Below, in pieces: positions 36,540 to 49,800 of a DNA stretch of 64,000 nt. The translations under genes and the position numbers were made by a program. Within the stretch, counting starts at the first letter, position 1. Every line of letters begins with the position of its first letter. Source of the DNA: Lycocorax pyrrhopterus obiensis (Eukaryota > Chordata > Aves > Passeriformes > Paradisaeidae); NCBI GenBank assembly GCA_014706295.1, contig JACSVZ010000007.1:6229699-6293698 (forward strand). Reading direction: 5' to 3'. A model generated the notes under the pieces. It saw only the letters and a list, made by a program, of their open reading frames with translations, had not been told where the DNA came from and searched no databases.

Positions 36540-39500
36540 TGACTGATATCACTCCCAACACTGTTTTCACAGCTGAGCACCGCATAAGGACTTCAATCGG
36601 ATTTCATATGTTTGTCTTTTTTACAGAAATGTGAGTCACTTTCTAGGGTATAAAACTGAGTGTGGTTAAAAAGAAAAGGGCAGTGGCAGAATTGCAATTA
36701 AGTGTTGATTTCCCACTATGACAAAGGTCTTTTCTAACCTCACAGATCTCAGCACTAGACTAGTGGCTAGTAGTAACAAGGAACTTGGTTCTGCAAACCC
36801 AAGTCTTAACAAAATTAGAAAATACAGAAGTAGACAGTGATACTCTCTATATTATTAATATAAAACCTCAGTCTGATTCACCAGCATCAAAACCTACCAA
36901 AACAGCCAGCTGTAAACGAAACAGAATTGCAGTCACCAACAAAATCCCACATGAGCACACGATCACTGGGATATCACTGATGCATCAGGCTGAGCAATTA
37001 TTCTGATGCAGGTGTGTATAAAATCGGTAGAAAGCTCTAAATCAGACTCTGATGTTTCCTTTTCATCTATTATTGCTTGGCATGCTGAGGTTAATTAAAG
37101 ATGAAAAACATAATTAACCTTGTTTCAAGCCAGTGTGTACTTCAGGAGTAAAATCTGGTGTATCTGTGCATTACTCGGATCTAAGTGACAGGAGTGGGGA
37201 CTTCCCACTTGTTTTCAGGGCTGTAAAAACATAGGGCACGGCATCAGGACAGTATCCACGGCTCAGGAAAAGCCAAGCAAGAAGGGTGAGGGAGCCTGGG
37301 AGTCAAGGATGTTCCCAAAGCTCAAAAAGGAAAATGTCTGGTGATTCCTGTGAGGAATTGAGATACCAGAGTGGGTCTGGAGGACAAAGAACTGAGGGAG
37401 AGCTGGAACAAGAAGCTGGCAGTGATGTGGAAGAGCTGGAGATCCGTGACACAGCAGAGAGGCTCATCTCAGACAAGGCAGGGAAGGGCCTTGAACAGCA
37501 ACCTCAGGGTCTCCAGGCTGAGGCCTCATCTCAGGAGATGAGATTTCTCCATGGTGAGAATGATGGAGAAAAGAGTTTCTGTGAAGAAGTGAACTTAGAG
37601 CTTACACGTTTCCCTTGACAGTAGCACTTTTTGCAGGCACCACAGAGGGCTGCAAATTGCTGCAAAGAGCCTGATTTGTTGTGGCACTTCTCTAGTTTTA
37701 CCACCTGAAATGACAGAAAGGAACTGACTTATAAAGAGACCAAAACCAAACAACAAAACACAGAACGCAATCGTATGAGTGAAATAATATCTGAAAGAAA
37801 TGTCATTTCCCCCCCCAAATCAAGTACACACTCTGAACTGATTTCAACATCACTTTTAAAACACATAAAACTCCGTCCAGCACCTGAAATCAAAACCACA
37901 AACACAGTTGGAGCTGAAAATGCCTATTTTTCATTTGAAAATATCTAACAGCTGTCAAAACAGACACCAAATGGTAAAAAGGTGGAATAAATGCAGTGAA
38001 GAAGCAGCATTGACAAGAAAAGAGTTACATCTCAGCCAGAGAGAGGACAAGAACAGTGAAAAGGCATATTCACCTGCATTAATACACTTGTTTCCTTTTA
38101 GACCGTTGAGCGGTCTTTCAAATCAAGGAAGTAGTGGTCATGAGAAAAAGAGTTCCTTGAGTTAAAAACAAACGTTTTGCCCTGCTAGTGTGTAATGTCC
38201 TGTGCACTGAGACCAATATCTTCCCAGGCATGTCAGCAATCCTGCTTTAAATCACCATCAAATAGATATTCATTTATTTGTTTGTTTATTATACAGATAA
38301 TATGTAGCTAGAAAAAAACCCCACCTTTCTGTATAAATCTAGGCGGAACAGAAGTGGAAAGTACACAACAACCAAAGCAAAATAAATTTAAAAACCCAAC
38401 AAAGCTCAGGACTTAACCAGATGCTGTGCCGTGCCTTCCCAGAGTGGTGCATTTGACATGGACAACCATTGTCATTTTCCATGAGACCATGGTTTAATAA
38501 GCATGGGAATGCCTCATTAAGAGAAATCCTTGGAAGCTTCTGGTCTTTCAGCTGCTGGTGATTCTAAGAAATGATTGAGCAACTTCACAAAATCTAGCAC
38601 CATGTACAGTGTGTTTAAGCTTATCCAGGGTGTACAACGGTTCAAGGTATTTTGCCTTTTAGATCATTTTCCCTGTCTTAAGGTGAAGGAAAGAAATTAA
38701 TTATATATCTACGTCTTGGCTTTTAAATATGCTTTCTTGAAATTAAGTTTATAATTTTGAATTCCACAGTCTTCATCTCCTAATCCGTTACCTGTGACAG
38801 ACATACGAGACTCAGAGAGCAGCTCTGAAGGGTTCCAGGTTCACCTCGGAGGTTAGAAAAGGAAATTTTCTCCTATGTTGGTCTTCCCCGGTGTTGCAGC
38901 TGGTTATTTTGGGGAAAAGAAGACAGCACATGATGTCAAGATGTTCCATAGGACAGACTCAAGGAAGACTACAGACTTCCTAAGGCGTCTGCTCTCAGTG
39001 CAAGCTCTCTGTCCCCTCAAGCAGGGACTCTGGAGTAAAGAGAAATGTCACTGGAGCGAAGAATCAAGTGTTAACCTCTCTGTGCATCACTCACTGTGCC
39101 TGTAAATAGGAGCTGGCAAACTGTGTGCACCTCTTGGGGTAAAGCAGCACTAAAACACAGAATACTCGTCTGTGCACTTGTGGGGAATTTGCCTGCACAG
39201 CACACACAGCTACCGTGCAAGAATCAAACACATGGAGGAAAAAATCTGCCTGCTGTGACACAGGCTCTTGAATTCTGCAATCATTCACATGCTTGCACAT
39301 GAGGCAGTTAGAAAGAAAATGAAAGCTTGGTAAATATGAGGAGAAAAAAAAACTGTAGGAAAAGGAAAAAAAAGAAAAATGGTGGGGGGAAGAAGGGAAG
39401 AGGTGGAGAATTCTGAGAGACCGAGGCGTCCAGCTTGGCTTCAGATACAAAGGGAGCTTTCTAAGCTCCTAACACATGGTTTTTCTAGCAAATACAGCAT

Positions 39501-40323
39501 TAGCATGGCCATGATTTTTTCCAAACAAGTCATTCAGTCAGGGAAATTATGACATCAAATAAATACAAACTGCCTCAAATGCAGTAGACTCATGTCAGTT
39601 AATTATAACTAATTTTGAAGTCCGACCAAGTACAATTATTATTCTGAAAGGAGATGTCTGTCATGGACTCCACTAAACTGTCACAGAGCTGTGTTAAGGA
39701 GCTGGAAAAGTACTGTCAAGAGAAAAAGGAGAAGGAATTTTTTTTTTTAATAATTTTATCTATGGTTTCCAGTCCTACTGTAAATAGGCTGAATAGTGGA
39801 AGTGAAATCAATTGCTTTGGATAGTTTTACAGCCACAGACGTTAAGCATCAGACCCCCCTGTGAAGGGCTGGCCTGTGTTCCACCGACTGTGAATCCACT
39901 CTGACTTGCACTGAGCACAGACTGCAGGGTTGGTCACACGGGAAAGCAGATGGGAGGAGAAAAGAGGGGAAAAAAAATTATTTTTATTTGTATTTAATAA
40001 AATTTGGCCTACAGGCTCGATGTGACTCAGTGCTGAACATCTGGGATTGATCATAGGATCACAAACTGAGAAGTAGTCATCTGGCTCCTAGAAATAAACA
40101 CATTCGGTCCCTCTGCCACAACATTACTTTCTTAATGATAAAATGCAACAGCCATTTTAAGTCCTTTTAATATTTTCAGCCACAGTATTTTTAACTTTTT
40201 GGTAATTTTTAGTATTATTTTTTCACCTCAGATGACAGTAAATTGCATTTGACCTTGGACTGGTGGCGTTTGGGATTGCCCACAGAACCGATTCGCTACT
40301 TTCCTTCAAAATTTTCTGGTGCA
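36540..40323. other. Upstream flank of OLFML1
   Basis: No recognised gene. A 110-codon Glu/Gln/Ser-rich plus frame at 37286-37618 has no recognisable family or splice context. A purine-rich run with A and G tracts lies near 39340-39420. The stretch presumably contains the OLFML1 promoter and 5' UTR, whose start cannot be fixed from sequence alone. Confidence 0.45.
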
Positions 40324-40440
40324 ATGGTAGTCCATTTTTTGCTAATTCCATTCCTCGTGAGCATCATGGGAGCAGCACAGCACCTGATGCAGGATGCAGC
40401 CCTGCTGAGCTACATTGACCAGCGTTTCCTGTCTCTGGAG
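40324..40440 (+). CDS. OLFML1: OLFML1 coding exon 1
   Basis: Encodes residues 1-39: signal peptide (VVHFLLIPFLVSIMGAA) then the start of the helical region (LLSYIDQRFLSLE). It ends GAG followed by the donor GTATGT, phase 0. The codon in the same frame upstream at 40243 is TTG, not ATG, so the start at 40324 is preferred. Confidence 0.9.
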
Positions 40441-43400
40441 GTATGTGCCTGATGAATCCTTCTGCAGCTCTGCCTAACTGCAAAGAGGCTTGAAAATGTG
40501 TGGATGTTCTGAGCCCAGGACAGTCTGTATGATGTACCAAATCAGGAGGGTAAATTTCCAGCTTTTTCCAATGAATGAGTAAAATTGTTGCTAAAACTTT
40601 AACTATGATGATCCCTACTCACCACATCATTTGTTGCAGGATACGATTTCACAATGTTATGTTTTTATTCTGTTATCACTTGTATTTTTTTTTACGACAT
40701 CAGTTAATTTAGCTAAAAATGCAAAAACTTAAATAGTACTGTCACAGTCCATCCTAAGGAATTGTATAAACACACTGTAACCAGTAAAAATGCTGTCAAG
40801 TATTTATTAGCAAGGAGATAGAAATTTATCAGCTATTTTTCCTGTGTACAGATATCCCTACCTGGACGGGTAGTTTAAGATGCATTTATGCAAACCAGAA
40901 GTGTATCTGCACTTTAAATAAATCCTCAATATCTGGGAGACTGAAATGCAGTCCTTTCAGTTCCTTGAATTCCTTTCAATTGCTGTAAATGCAGCAGTTC
41001 TGGCTTCTTCTTTTACAGTAAAAAGTTACCAGTACTGCAAAACACCCCTTCAGTATTGGTGTGCTATAATCATATATTGTTTATCTTTAATTATTGACAT
41101 GTCCCTGGCTCCTGACTTGCCCTGGCAGACTTTTAGAGAAGCTCTGACTTTCCTGATCTCACGTCCCTTTTTGTACAAAGCCCTCATTAGTCTTATCTTC
41201 TCAACACAGAAGGAACAGAAGGATTAGCCTGATAGTCTCTTTCCATTTTGTAGACTGAGATTTACATTTTCTCTGCCACTCCAGGAGTAACTTCACCTGG
41301 CAATTTCTATTCCTTTGGCACCATTAAAAAAGAGGCAACTGTGGCATTTGGTGCAAGGGGCACAAAACAAAGAACAGGACAAAGGGTCAGGCAGATATTG
41401 AAGACAGCACTTGAAAACATTTAAAATAAAGGTTTTGTGGAAAGTAATTAAGCAGCTTCCTGGGGACTTATGATCTGGTATAAATGGGGGAGAGAGGAGG
41501 CAGCACAGAGAAACCATAGCTCACAAAGCAAACCAACCACCACCACCAGGTTTACATGGAACACCAATCATTCAGAAAACTCAGACATTCCCACCTTAAA
41601 ACCAAACACCTGGAGTCTGTGCATGAAGCACCAAATCAGAACACCCAGTCTAGCAGTTAGACCTACTGCAATTGGGTGTCTGGGCTAAAAGATCCACTCA
41701 CACTCCTCACCTTCCCCAAGTGGCAGCTGGGCTACTATCTTCAGGGCACATATGAAGCAGCTGCATCATAGCAGAGAAACCCTATTACTTACCTTTGAAA
41801 ACACTGATAATTTGAATTTAGGTGTAAAGAAATCGTTTTTCTGCTTTCTTTGTTCTTTTTTTTTTGGTTGGTTGGGGGTTTTTTTGTTGTTTTTTTTAAT
41901 ACAGCCAATGATTTGAGGAAAAAAAAAAAGAAACAACCCAAAACTTCCTCAAATATAGCATTTCAGTATTTTCATTTTCACATTTAAATGGGTGAAAAAC
42001 AGCCACAGTAGATTCTGCCTCGGTCAGAAGAGGTGTATTCATGTGAAATGTTCATGGCTACAGATTTCCTGCAGAAAACCCTTCCAGACTGCTTCACCAG
42101 TGGTCCTACAGGAAGAGCTCCAAAAGGTTTCTGGAAATCAAGTCATCAGAGATCATGAACCCTTTAAGTATCTCTGGCTGCTTCCACCAGAGCACTTTTC
42201 CTTCTTCAGGCAGCAAAACAAAGTATCTGGCTGTCAGTAACCATGTCAAGTTAAAAAACGTGGGGTTTTGTCCAGACCTGTGGATTTTGTGCCAGTCTCG
42301 GATGTTCTCCTCACACAGATACCAGCAACAGCCCATTGGGATGGAACAGATGGGTGCAGGGCGACTGGGGAGGAGGGAACAGCATGGTTTGTAAAGTAAT
42401 CATGACTGAGGCTGTAATATACACAGAATATCCACGTCTATCCATGTGTTTTCTTCCCATGCTCTACCCAAGAAGAGGCTGGAGAAATGCAACCAAGACG
42501 TGCTGGAATACGTGGACGAATTCCGAGACTTTTCCAAGGTGGTGCTGTCCCGCCTGGCAGGGCTGAACACCGAGAAGGCCGAGGTTAAGAGGGAAGTAGA
42601 GAATTTGCTGTCGAGGATTGACCACGCACAGAGGGACATTGACTATTTTGGATCTGTCACAGATTCCAATGCTTGCGTAGAAGTCCACGAAGACCTGGTG
42701 AAACAGCAGCTGCTTGAAGAGGCAGAAGAAAAAAAGAGACTTAAACTCATGCTTAATGCAAGTAAGAGCAGTTTATTTTTCAGAACTTTGGCGCAAACAT
42801 CCAGACCCCTACCCCATGTGTGCATGCTGATACAGGGATAACAGATTTTCATCAGCTACGTGAATGCCACAGATAATTGCAGGGGGGATGGGGCTGTGTA
42901 AATACTAGACTTATAAAAATTATGGATATGCAAAAAAGGTATGGGAGAAGGAGGGAGAAAAATACAATTCAAACATTTACTTTGCAGAATTCTGCTGCGT
43001 ATCAAATTAATTTCTTTGGAAGTTGCTTTTTATTATAAAATAAGGTAAAATCCTCTGAAGGTGTGCTCTTGCAAAGTCCAAGAAAAATACATTTCTGAGT
43101 ACTGAAGCTGTACTGAGGAACTAATGGTGGTCTTTGCTTTTTGGATTGGGCAGGGTCAAAACCTCAACTCAAAAGAAAATTCACGAGTCAATAAAAATAC
43201 TTAATTCACTTCTACAATTTGCATCTGCTTTACTGTCCTGCTCTGTCATCCTTCCTCTCCTTGTCCCCTCCTTTATCAAGAGAGCACACAGGTTTGTCCT
43301 TAAGCACAGCTCAGCTCTAATTTGAAAACTAAGTATTGTGGTACCCAGCATGAAGAATATATTCACAATCTATAATTTTTTTTAAAACAAATGACATTTT

Positions 43401-46400
43401 ATAATTATCCTTACCTTGAAAAGTTTAGGTATGGGTGTAAATTATGTATTATAGACATATTTAAAGTAGTCTGTTTTCACAGTAGTAGAAGTGAAAAATA
43501 AATAATAAGAAATATAAACTGTTATTTTTTAAAAAGCGAGGTGAAAGAACTTTAGCACTACCAATTATACAATTCCACTGACTTCAGTAGAATCAGGCTG
43601 ATTTAATTTTGCACATCAGTTTAAAATTTCTTCCTTGAGCTTTTCTAGCAAATCAGTATTAAGGCAGATGCTTACAGAAGCAATCACCTATTCTGCTTCT
43701 GAGCTCTCCTCATACTCCACAATTCAGTGCTCTGAATATCAATAGTTCTGTTTTCCATTTAGAGAACTTTTGAACATTAGGCGGTTTTTTTTCAGAGGAA
43801 AAAAATTGGGCATTTTTAAATTGACTGTGGTTAGGGCACTTTGAAAATTGTATCTTTCTGAGAGTTTCAGCAGGGGAGAAATTACTTTCCATGTTCCTTT
43901 GTTGGAAATTATTACTTTTAACTTTATTGTAGCAGTTCATAGTAACTTTATTTTCAATTTGATCTCTACTGTCGGTGCTAGTCAGATGCTTTTCCCATTG
44001 AATTTGATGGCAAAAGTAGTCCCTGTGTAGATTTTACAGCACTTGGACAAAGTACAAAGACCCTCAACTCTAGCTCTGCTCCTCTGCTGTCATGTCTTAA
44101 CCAGAATCTGTGATTCTTTTTGCCGAGTCACTTCAAGAATCTAGCAGAAAAGAGGTTTTTTAAGTCCAGCTTTGTTTCTGGGCTTGGCTCAAGTTTGCAC
44201 AGAAAATAACAATCAAGCAGAATCACTGCTTTTACATGCAGTAGCTGCTGCCTCATCCTGCTTTGGGTAGAAAACATGACATTGTCTTCTGCACGTTTGG
44301 GGTGTGGTAGGAAACAGTGGGCTTTGAAGGTATCATTGCACAGAATGTGGAAAAATGCTGGTTAATTTTTTGTTTACTTTGAATTTCTCAGTCTTCCTCC
44401 AAGCTGTTATGAAAACCAAAGAGGGTTAAAAATCTTCTCTGAAGAAGAGAGACACTGTCCACAGATTTCAGACAATAATCTGGTTATTTCCCCTGCAGAG
44501 GAAGATGCTGCTAAGGCTGCCTGGGTTTTTTGATTCAGCAGCTTTAATTTTTTTTAATCTATCTAATCAATAAATGTTAGATTTGAGAAAGCTGTTGTGG
44601 CTTGCTTAGGGAAGGCCCTTCCGGAGTGAGGACTCCCAGGAAAAAAAAATCCATGCTGTAGCAGCAACACCCAACGGCTTTGATTAGAGGGTATCAGCAC
44701 ACACAAATGACATAAAGATTGCTTTCTACAGGCAACTGGAATCTTGCCACTGACTTCAATAGGTTCATATCAGGCCAGACAGGGGGGCTGGTTTTGCTTT
44801 CTCCATTTCATCTGCTGCCAGAACTTCCTGCCTTAGAGCTTTGTTTGTCCTGTTTACTGAAATGGCTGCACTCCACTGAAAGCAATTCTTTAAACTTCAA
44901 ATGCTGCGCCTCGTAATTTGTGAGTGCCTTTGGTAAACAAGCTGGTTAATATGCTTTGCTGTAGTTTTTCCTGGAAAGGATGCTGCTTGATAAAGGTCTT
45001 AGAGTCCGAATGCCTGAGTCCTCGCAGGCTTGGTGCTCTCTGGTGTGAAACATCCCTGCAGAGTGCACACAAAATGTAATGAAGCCGAAGCTGTCACTCG
45101 CTCTCTGCTGACGCCAGTTTTAACCTATAGTGAGGAAAAAACAGCTGTGTGGTCCCACCAGCCGTGCCCCTGGCACAGGAATTGATAGCACAGACATCAC
45201 ACCAGCTCCTTCAAAGGCCACCTTAGGGCATGCACATCCCTGGTTTTGTGATCTATATTTAGTTCCAGTTCCTTTGTGTGCAGGTGTTGGGAAAGGGGAT
45301 GGGAAGATGGCCCAGTGTTTTGGCTTTCTGTTATGCTGATCTATTTTTATTTCTATTTATACCATAAATGCATAAAAAAGAGGCTACCTGAGGATAAGAC
45401 CAGTCCTGAAACAAAAGTACCATACATGTGGCCTATCAGGATAATGGATTTTAGTTCGTATGCCTCCAGCAAGAAATAAATTTGATTATTTTACTGCATT
45501 GATCTAAACCAGAAGTCAGTTCTCTGAAGTAAAAATTATAGCCCTGTAAATGGACCATCAAGAATAATCAAAAAATCACTAACTGTGCTCTTGGTCTCCT
45601 CTCAGGCACACAAATATCCAAACCCCTTTTGGATAACACTGATGTGATAGAACAGAACCCAACACTCTATAGATGAAGAAAACACAGTTTTCTTAGCAGG
45701 AATGTATCACATAAAACTATTTTCAGCACTATTTACCATAGCCACACTGCTGAAACCTTTACTGATTCATTGACTCTGGCCTTAGAGATGAATTAAAAGG
45801 AAACTGAGTAATTCAAAGAAAAGAAACTAGAAAATTTACAGATATTCTAATTTTTTTTTGTCTTTGGGTGTTTCCTGCAGGTTGTGACCACGTGCTTGCA
45901 GGTATTCGGTCCCTGAAGGTAGTTAAGAAGACTGGAGGAAAGCATGGCTCTTGGATGAAAGATCCTGGCAAAAAGCACACAAAGATTTATTTATTAAGTG
46001 GCTCTGTAAATAATGTGATTTTGGAATTTGCAAATATCATGACTTTCATGGAAAACAATCACACACTGAAGGCTCGCACAGTCCCCTTGCCATTGCCCTG
46101 GGAAGGAACTGGCCACGTCATCTATCAGGGCTTCCTCTTCTACCACAGATACGGCTCCTTAAATGAGATCATTAAATTCAATATCCAGAGAAGAAAGGTA
46201 GCTGACCAAATGCTGCTGCCAGGGGCTGGAAGGATTCCTGCCTACCAGCTCTCTCCACAGACAAAAATAGACCTGGCTGTCGACGAGCAGGGGCTGTGGG
46301 CACTCCATGCAGAACCAGAGACCGGGGGAAACATCGTCGTCACCAAAATCAACCATGTAACCATGGCCGTGGAGCACTCCTGGGACACCCCCTGCAGCAG

Positions 46401-46659
46401 CAAGGGTGCTGAGGCAGCTTTCATGGTCTGCAACACCCTCCACGTGGTCTACAACTCTCCTTCTGGAGGCACGTCCCGCATCCAATGCATTTATGATGTT
46501 TTGGATGCCCTAAACACTTACATGAACCCAGGACTGCACTTCCCGAAGCGCCAGGGGAGCCATTCCACCGTACACTACAATCCTAAAGAGAAGCAGCTCT
46601 TTGCTTGGGGTGATGGATCCCAGATCATTTACAAGCTTCACACAGAGAAAAAGGTTTAG
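40324..46659 (+). CDS. OLFML1: Olfactomedin-like protein 1 (three coding exons)
   Basis: Secreted extracellular glycoprotein of the olfactomedin family. Its molecular role is poorly defined. The exons 40324-40440, 42473-42761 and 45881-46659 join in phase to 394 residues, close to the roughly 400 of mammalian OLFML1. Residues 1-18 are a hydrophobic signal peptide; about 24-135 form a helical/coiled-coil region with cysteines C45 and C107; 137-394 are the olfactomedin domain. Diagnostic features are LNASCDHVLAGIRSLKVVKK, HGSWMKD, IDLAVDEQGLW (265-275), EHSWDTPC (300-307) and the terminal IIYKLHT. Sequons lie at N134 (NAS) and N195 (NHT). The start ATG has G at -3 and +4, and no upstream in-frame ATG is evident. 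OLFML3 is the closest alternative, but the motifs fit OLFML1 better. No frameshift or stop is present. Confidence 0.95.
40441..42472 (+). other. OLFML1: OLFML1 intron 1
   Basis: A 2,032-bp phase-0 intron, GTATGT...CCCAAG. It contains T- and A-rich simple tracts at about 41858-41930 that form an imperfect inverted repeat. No other gene is seen. Confidence 0.85.
42473..42761 (+). CDS. OLFML1: OLFML1 coding exon 2
   Basis: Encodes residues 40-135 and the first base of the S136 codon. It is highly charged and helical with heptad-like spacing (VLEYVDEFRDFSKVVLSRLAGL and VENLLSRIDHAQRDIDY), the oligomerisation region of the family. The acceptor is CTACCCAAG and the donor A|GTAAGA. A second AG three bases in could give a variant one residue shorter. 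Confidence 0.93.
42762..45880 (+). other. OLFML1: OLFML1 intron 2
   Basis: A 3,119-bp phase-1 intron, GTAAGA...TTTCCTGCAG. No additional exon or preserved transposon is recognised. It is AT-rich, with T runs near 43376 and 44548. Confidence 0.85.
45881..46659 (+). CDS. OLFML1: OLFML1 terminal coding exon (olfactomedin domain)
   Basis: The whole olfactomedin domain, residues 137-394, lies in this one exon and ends at TAG 46657-46659. Cysteines are C137, C307, C319 and C338. C137 and C319 are at the positions expected for the family disulphide. Conserved stretches are WEGTGHVIYQGFLFYHRY, NEIIKFNIQRRKV, IDLAVDEQGLWALHA, AEAAFMVCNTLHVVYN and HYNPKEKQLFAWGDG. Confidence 0.95.
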
Positions 46660-46818
46660 AATATTTAGCAGCTTTTCAAATAGACTTAAAAGCCACCGGT
46701 CCCAGGTCAACACAGCCATTAATGTGTGTTAAAATTACACTATTCCCATCTGTTACAACTTTCATCTCTTTTACACAACTGAAGGCTTACCTACCCCAGT
46801 AATCTTAAATTAATGTCC

Positions 46819-46824
46819 AATAAA
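46819..46824 (+). terminator. OLFML1: Polyadenylation signal AATAAA
   Basis: Canonical hexamer 160 bp after the OLFML1 stop codon, implying a short 3' UTR. Other AATAAA motifs further on could be used as alternatives. Confidence 0.65.
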
Positions 46825-46849
46825 AATATGTGAAGACTCCATTAATATA

Positions 46850-49800
46850 AATGACACGATGACTAAATACCACACATGTACAACCCCCTCACGCACACAA
46901 ATTAGTGTTAGATTTTAAGGTTAATTAAAAAAAAGAATAACCCATTTCTGACAAGTTCTCTTCCTATTGAAACTACGTTTTCTGCTTCAAAGCCATGGAA
47001 ATCAAATAAGAAATCCGTCCTGTCCAAAACATAGTCTGACAACCTTCACAGCTCTGAAGATCACTGTGGAAAGCCTTCTAGTAAGCGATATAAAATCACA
47101 TGCTTCCAGAGAAATTAGATATAAGTTTGAACAGGAGAGGTTTATCATATCACAAAGCATAGGAATACACAACCCCACAAACATAGTTTATATTTAACAT
47201 AAAACTCTCATGCATCACTTCAAGGCTATTCCTAATCACTGAACTTCTACAGTATTTCCATGAAAATTCCACATTTCTTATCCATGTAGCCGTACAGACC
47301 GCTGTTGATCCTGCCAGTACATTAGCTGCAGCCAAATATTCACTTTTATTAGCTTCAAGTTGTCACTTCTCACTATTTTTTTAGTGTATCACTGTTTATG
47401 TATCAGAGGGAATGTTCCTAGGTGAACTGTTCTGTATCATACACTACTTTTAAAGGTTTTACATGTCACTCTTGGGTGTTTCTCTCAGTAATTCTCTTTC
47501 AGCATCTACTTTTGAGGCATTTTCTCCAATGCTTCAAGTCACTTCCATTGATGATAGCAGAATCTTTCTCATCCCATCCTCCAGCTCCAGGAAAAGGTGC
47601 CTCAGAGGAGCACAAGAGTGCAGGTGAGGGCATGGCACTGCTCAGTCCTGGGTTTGTGAGTCACAGATAAACTCCAGGTATTTTGTTTCAAAAATAATAT
47701 TTAAAATGTTAAATAATGCTTTAAAAAAAAAGGCTTTTAATGTGAAATACAGGTATAGATTGTATTTTTAAAATTATTTTAGTTACAGCTGCATTTCTGT
47801 CTAGCAGCAAACAAACACACCAAAAAAAATCCCCCCAGAAAAACCACAAAAAATGGTACTTGAAAAGTGATCCACAGCTGTTCCTACAGAAAGCCCATTT
47901 TGTTCATTACCCTGAAAGAGCTGTTGTTCTGTTTAAAAATAGCATCCACAGAAAGAGCCAAACATCAGGGAATGATTTTGAAAAGGAGTTCCACAATAAA
48001 ATTAAGAGTGTATAGACTGCTGGGCTGCAACAGTGATACTCTGCCTTTAGCAAAAGAAACTGTCTCATTCTAAGCAGGCTTGATGAGTAGAGAGTTGTTC
48101 CTGTGTTACAGCAGACATAGGATGCACAGGTATGGGCATCCTCAGGCTGGAAGGAAGGTGGGCTGGCACTGGTTTCCTGTGTGACCGTGGGTTAAAGGCA
48201 GTGTTTGGCCTTTTATCCCTCATCTGTAAAATTACAAACATGTGAATGCAAACTGGCATCAGCCACCTTTTGGAATGCCTTGAGAACTTTTTACTGAAAA
48301 GGATGTGTCATTTTCTTTATTTAAGAAATAAACTCTTTGGATGTAAATATGGGTTGAGTGTGCTCTTTAGAAAAGGCGTTCTTGGGATGTGCTTTGTGCC
48401 ACAATATAACGCAATGGAGGAAGCCTGTGTCAATATTCTAATACAGATTTTAATGTGCAATCCTCAAAAGTTCAGGCACGGTCTTCTCTGCACCTTGCTG
48501 CCCTGGAAATCCGAACTGCATAATGAATTAAAGCCCAAGAGGGGGTGAAGAACCCGGACAGCCCACCAGCAGGAAAGGGATGCACAAGGGCTCCCAGCAC
48601 TCCATAAAAGGGCTGTTCATTGTCAAACGCTGCGTGGGCCCTACTTCCCATCCCCTGGCTCTGTCCCAGGAGCGTGAGGAGATTCCATGTCCTCTGCATG
48701 GAGCCCCAAGGGAGAGGAGAGGACAGGAGCTGGCATCCTTTGAGCCACTGTGCCAGCACCACAAAAGGAGCTTGTGGGAGGCTGCAGAGGAAAGGCCTTG
48801 GGCCCGGGAGGCTGGGAGGGGGAGAAGCTCTCTTCAGTCTGAGGTTCACTTTTGCTCTATTTTGTAGTTTTAAGATGAACTTTCGAGCTGCTTTTGTTTT
48901 TCTTAGTGTTTTTCTTAATGGTTTGTTGTTGTTGTTGTTGTTTTTTGTTAATCCCCATGGATATTTTAGTGTTGCTGTCTAACACAAAGCACAGTCCCAT
49001 TCCTGCGCTCACCTGGGAGTTTCACCACGTACATTTCACCTTGGCTATGACAAAGACAAAGAGCAACTTACAACACCTCAGTATTGCTCCCACTCTTCCT
49101 GGAGCACAACAGAGATTAGGTTGCTGGTCCTGCAGCATGGAATAAGCTGGGAAATGGGCTGTGGGTTGGGGTAGAATACAAATTTTGTGGACTGTAGTGG
49201 CAACTTGGGTTTACAGCAGCAGTGACACAGTTGAGAGACTCGTGCCTGTGAATATGGTCTGCTCTGCTGATCAATTAATATTCTTGTGAGAAAAAGATGG
49301 CAGGCATTCTCCTCCAGCTTCCTGGTAATCTCTTAAATATATATGCTTTGGTTAATTTTCATAACCGATAGCACGCAAGCAGATACTTTTGAGAAAGTCA
49401 GAAGAGACATTTGGTTAACTCCCAGATGACAAAGGGCAAAAATAAGGACTGTCTGTTCAGAAACAGAGAGGAAAGAATGACAAATATCTGAACTGAGTAA
49501 TCTGCTCCAAGATAGCAGTCTCCAAAAGGCAAGGACAAAGGACTGCCAGGAGGCAGCAGTTAGCCATGACAAGACTGCACGAAAGAGGGCATTGGCTTCC
49601 AGTTCAGGTAGATGGTATGATTGTTACCATGGAAATGGAATTGGTACAAGGAGATGAACACAGAGGAGTCTTCATCAGGAACAAAAAACACAAATGAGTT
49701 TATGACCTCTAGCTTCACTATCTAGATAACATCCACTACTGTCCTTGTTATTCAAGTCCTTTTATGCTACACTTTCTCCATGTGCTCATTTCGTCTGAAC

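Noticed and set aside
37286..37618. 110-codon acidic Glu/Gln/Ser-rich frame
   Set aside because: The composition reflects a purine-rich stretch. No known protein or splice sites.
40243..40323. Longer N-terminal start for OLFML1
   Set aside because: The codon at 40243 is TTG, and the extension would bury the signal peptide. The ATG at 40324 has good Kozak context.
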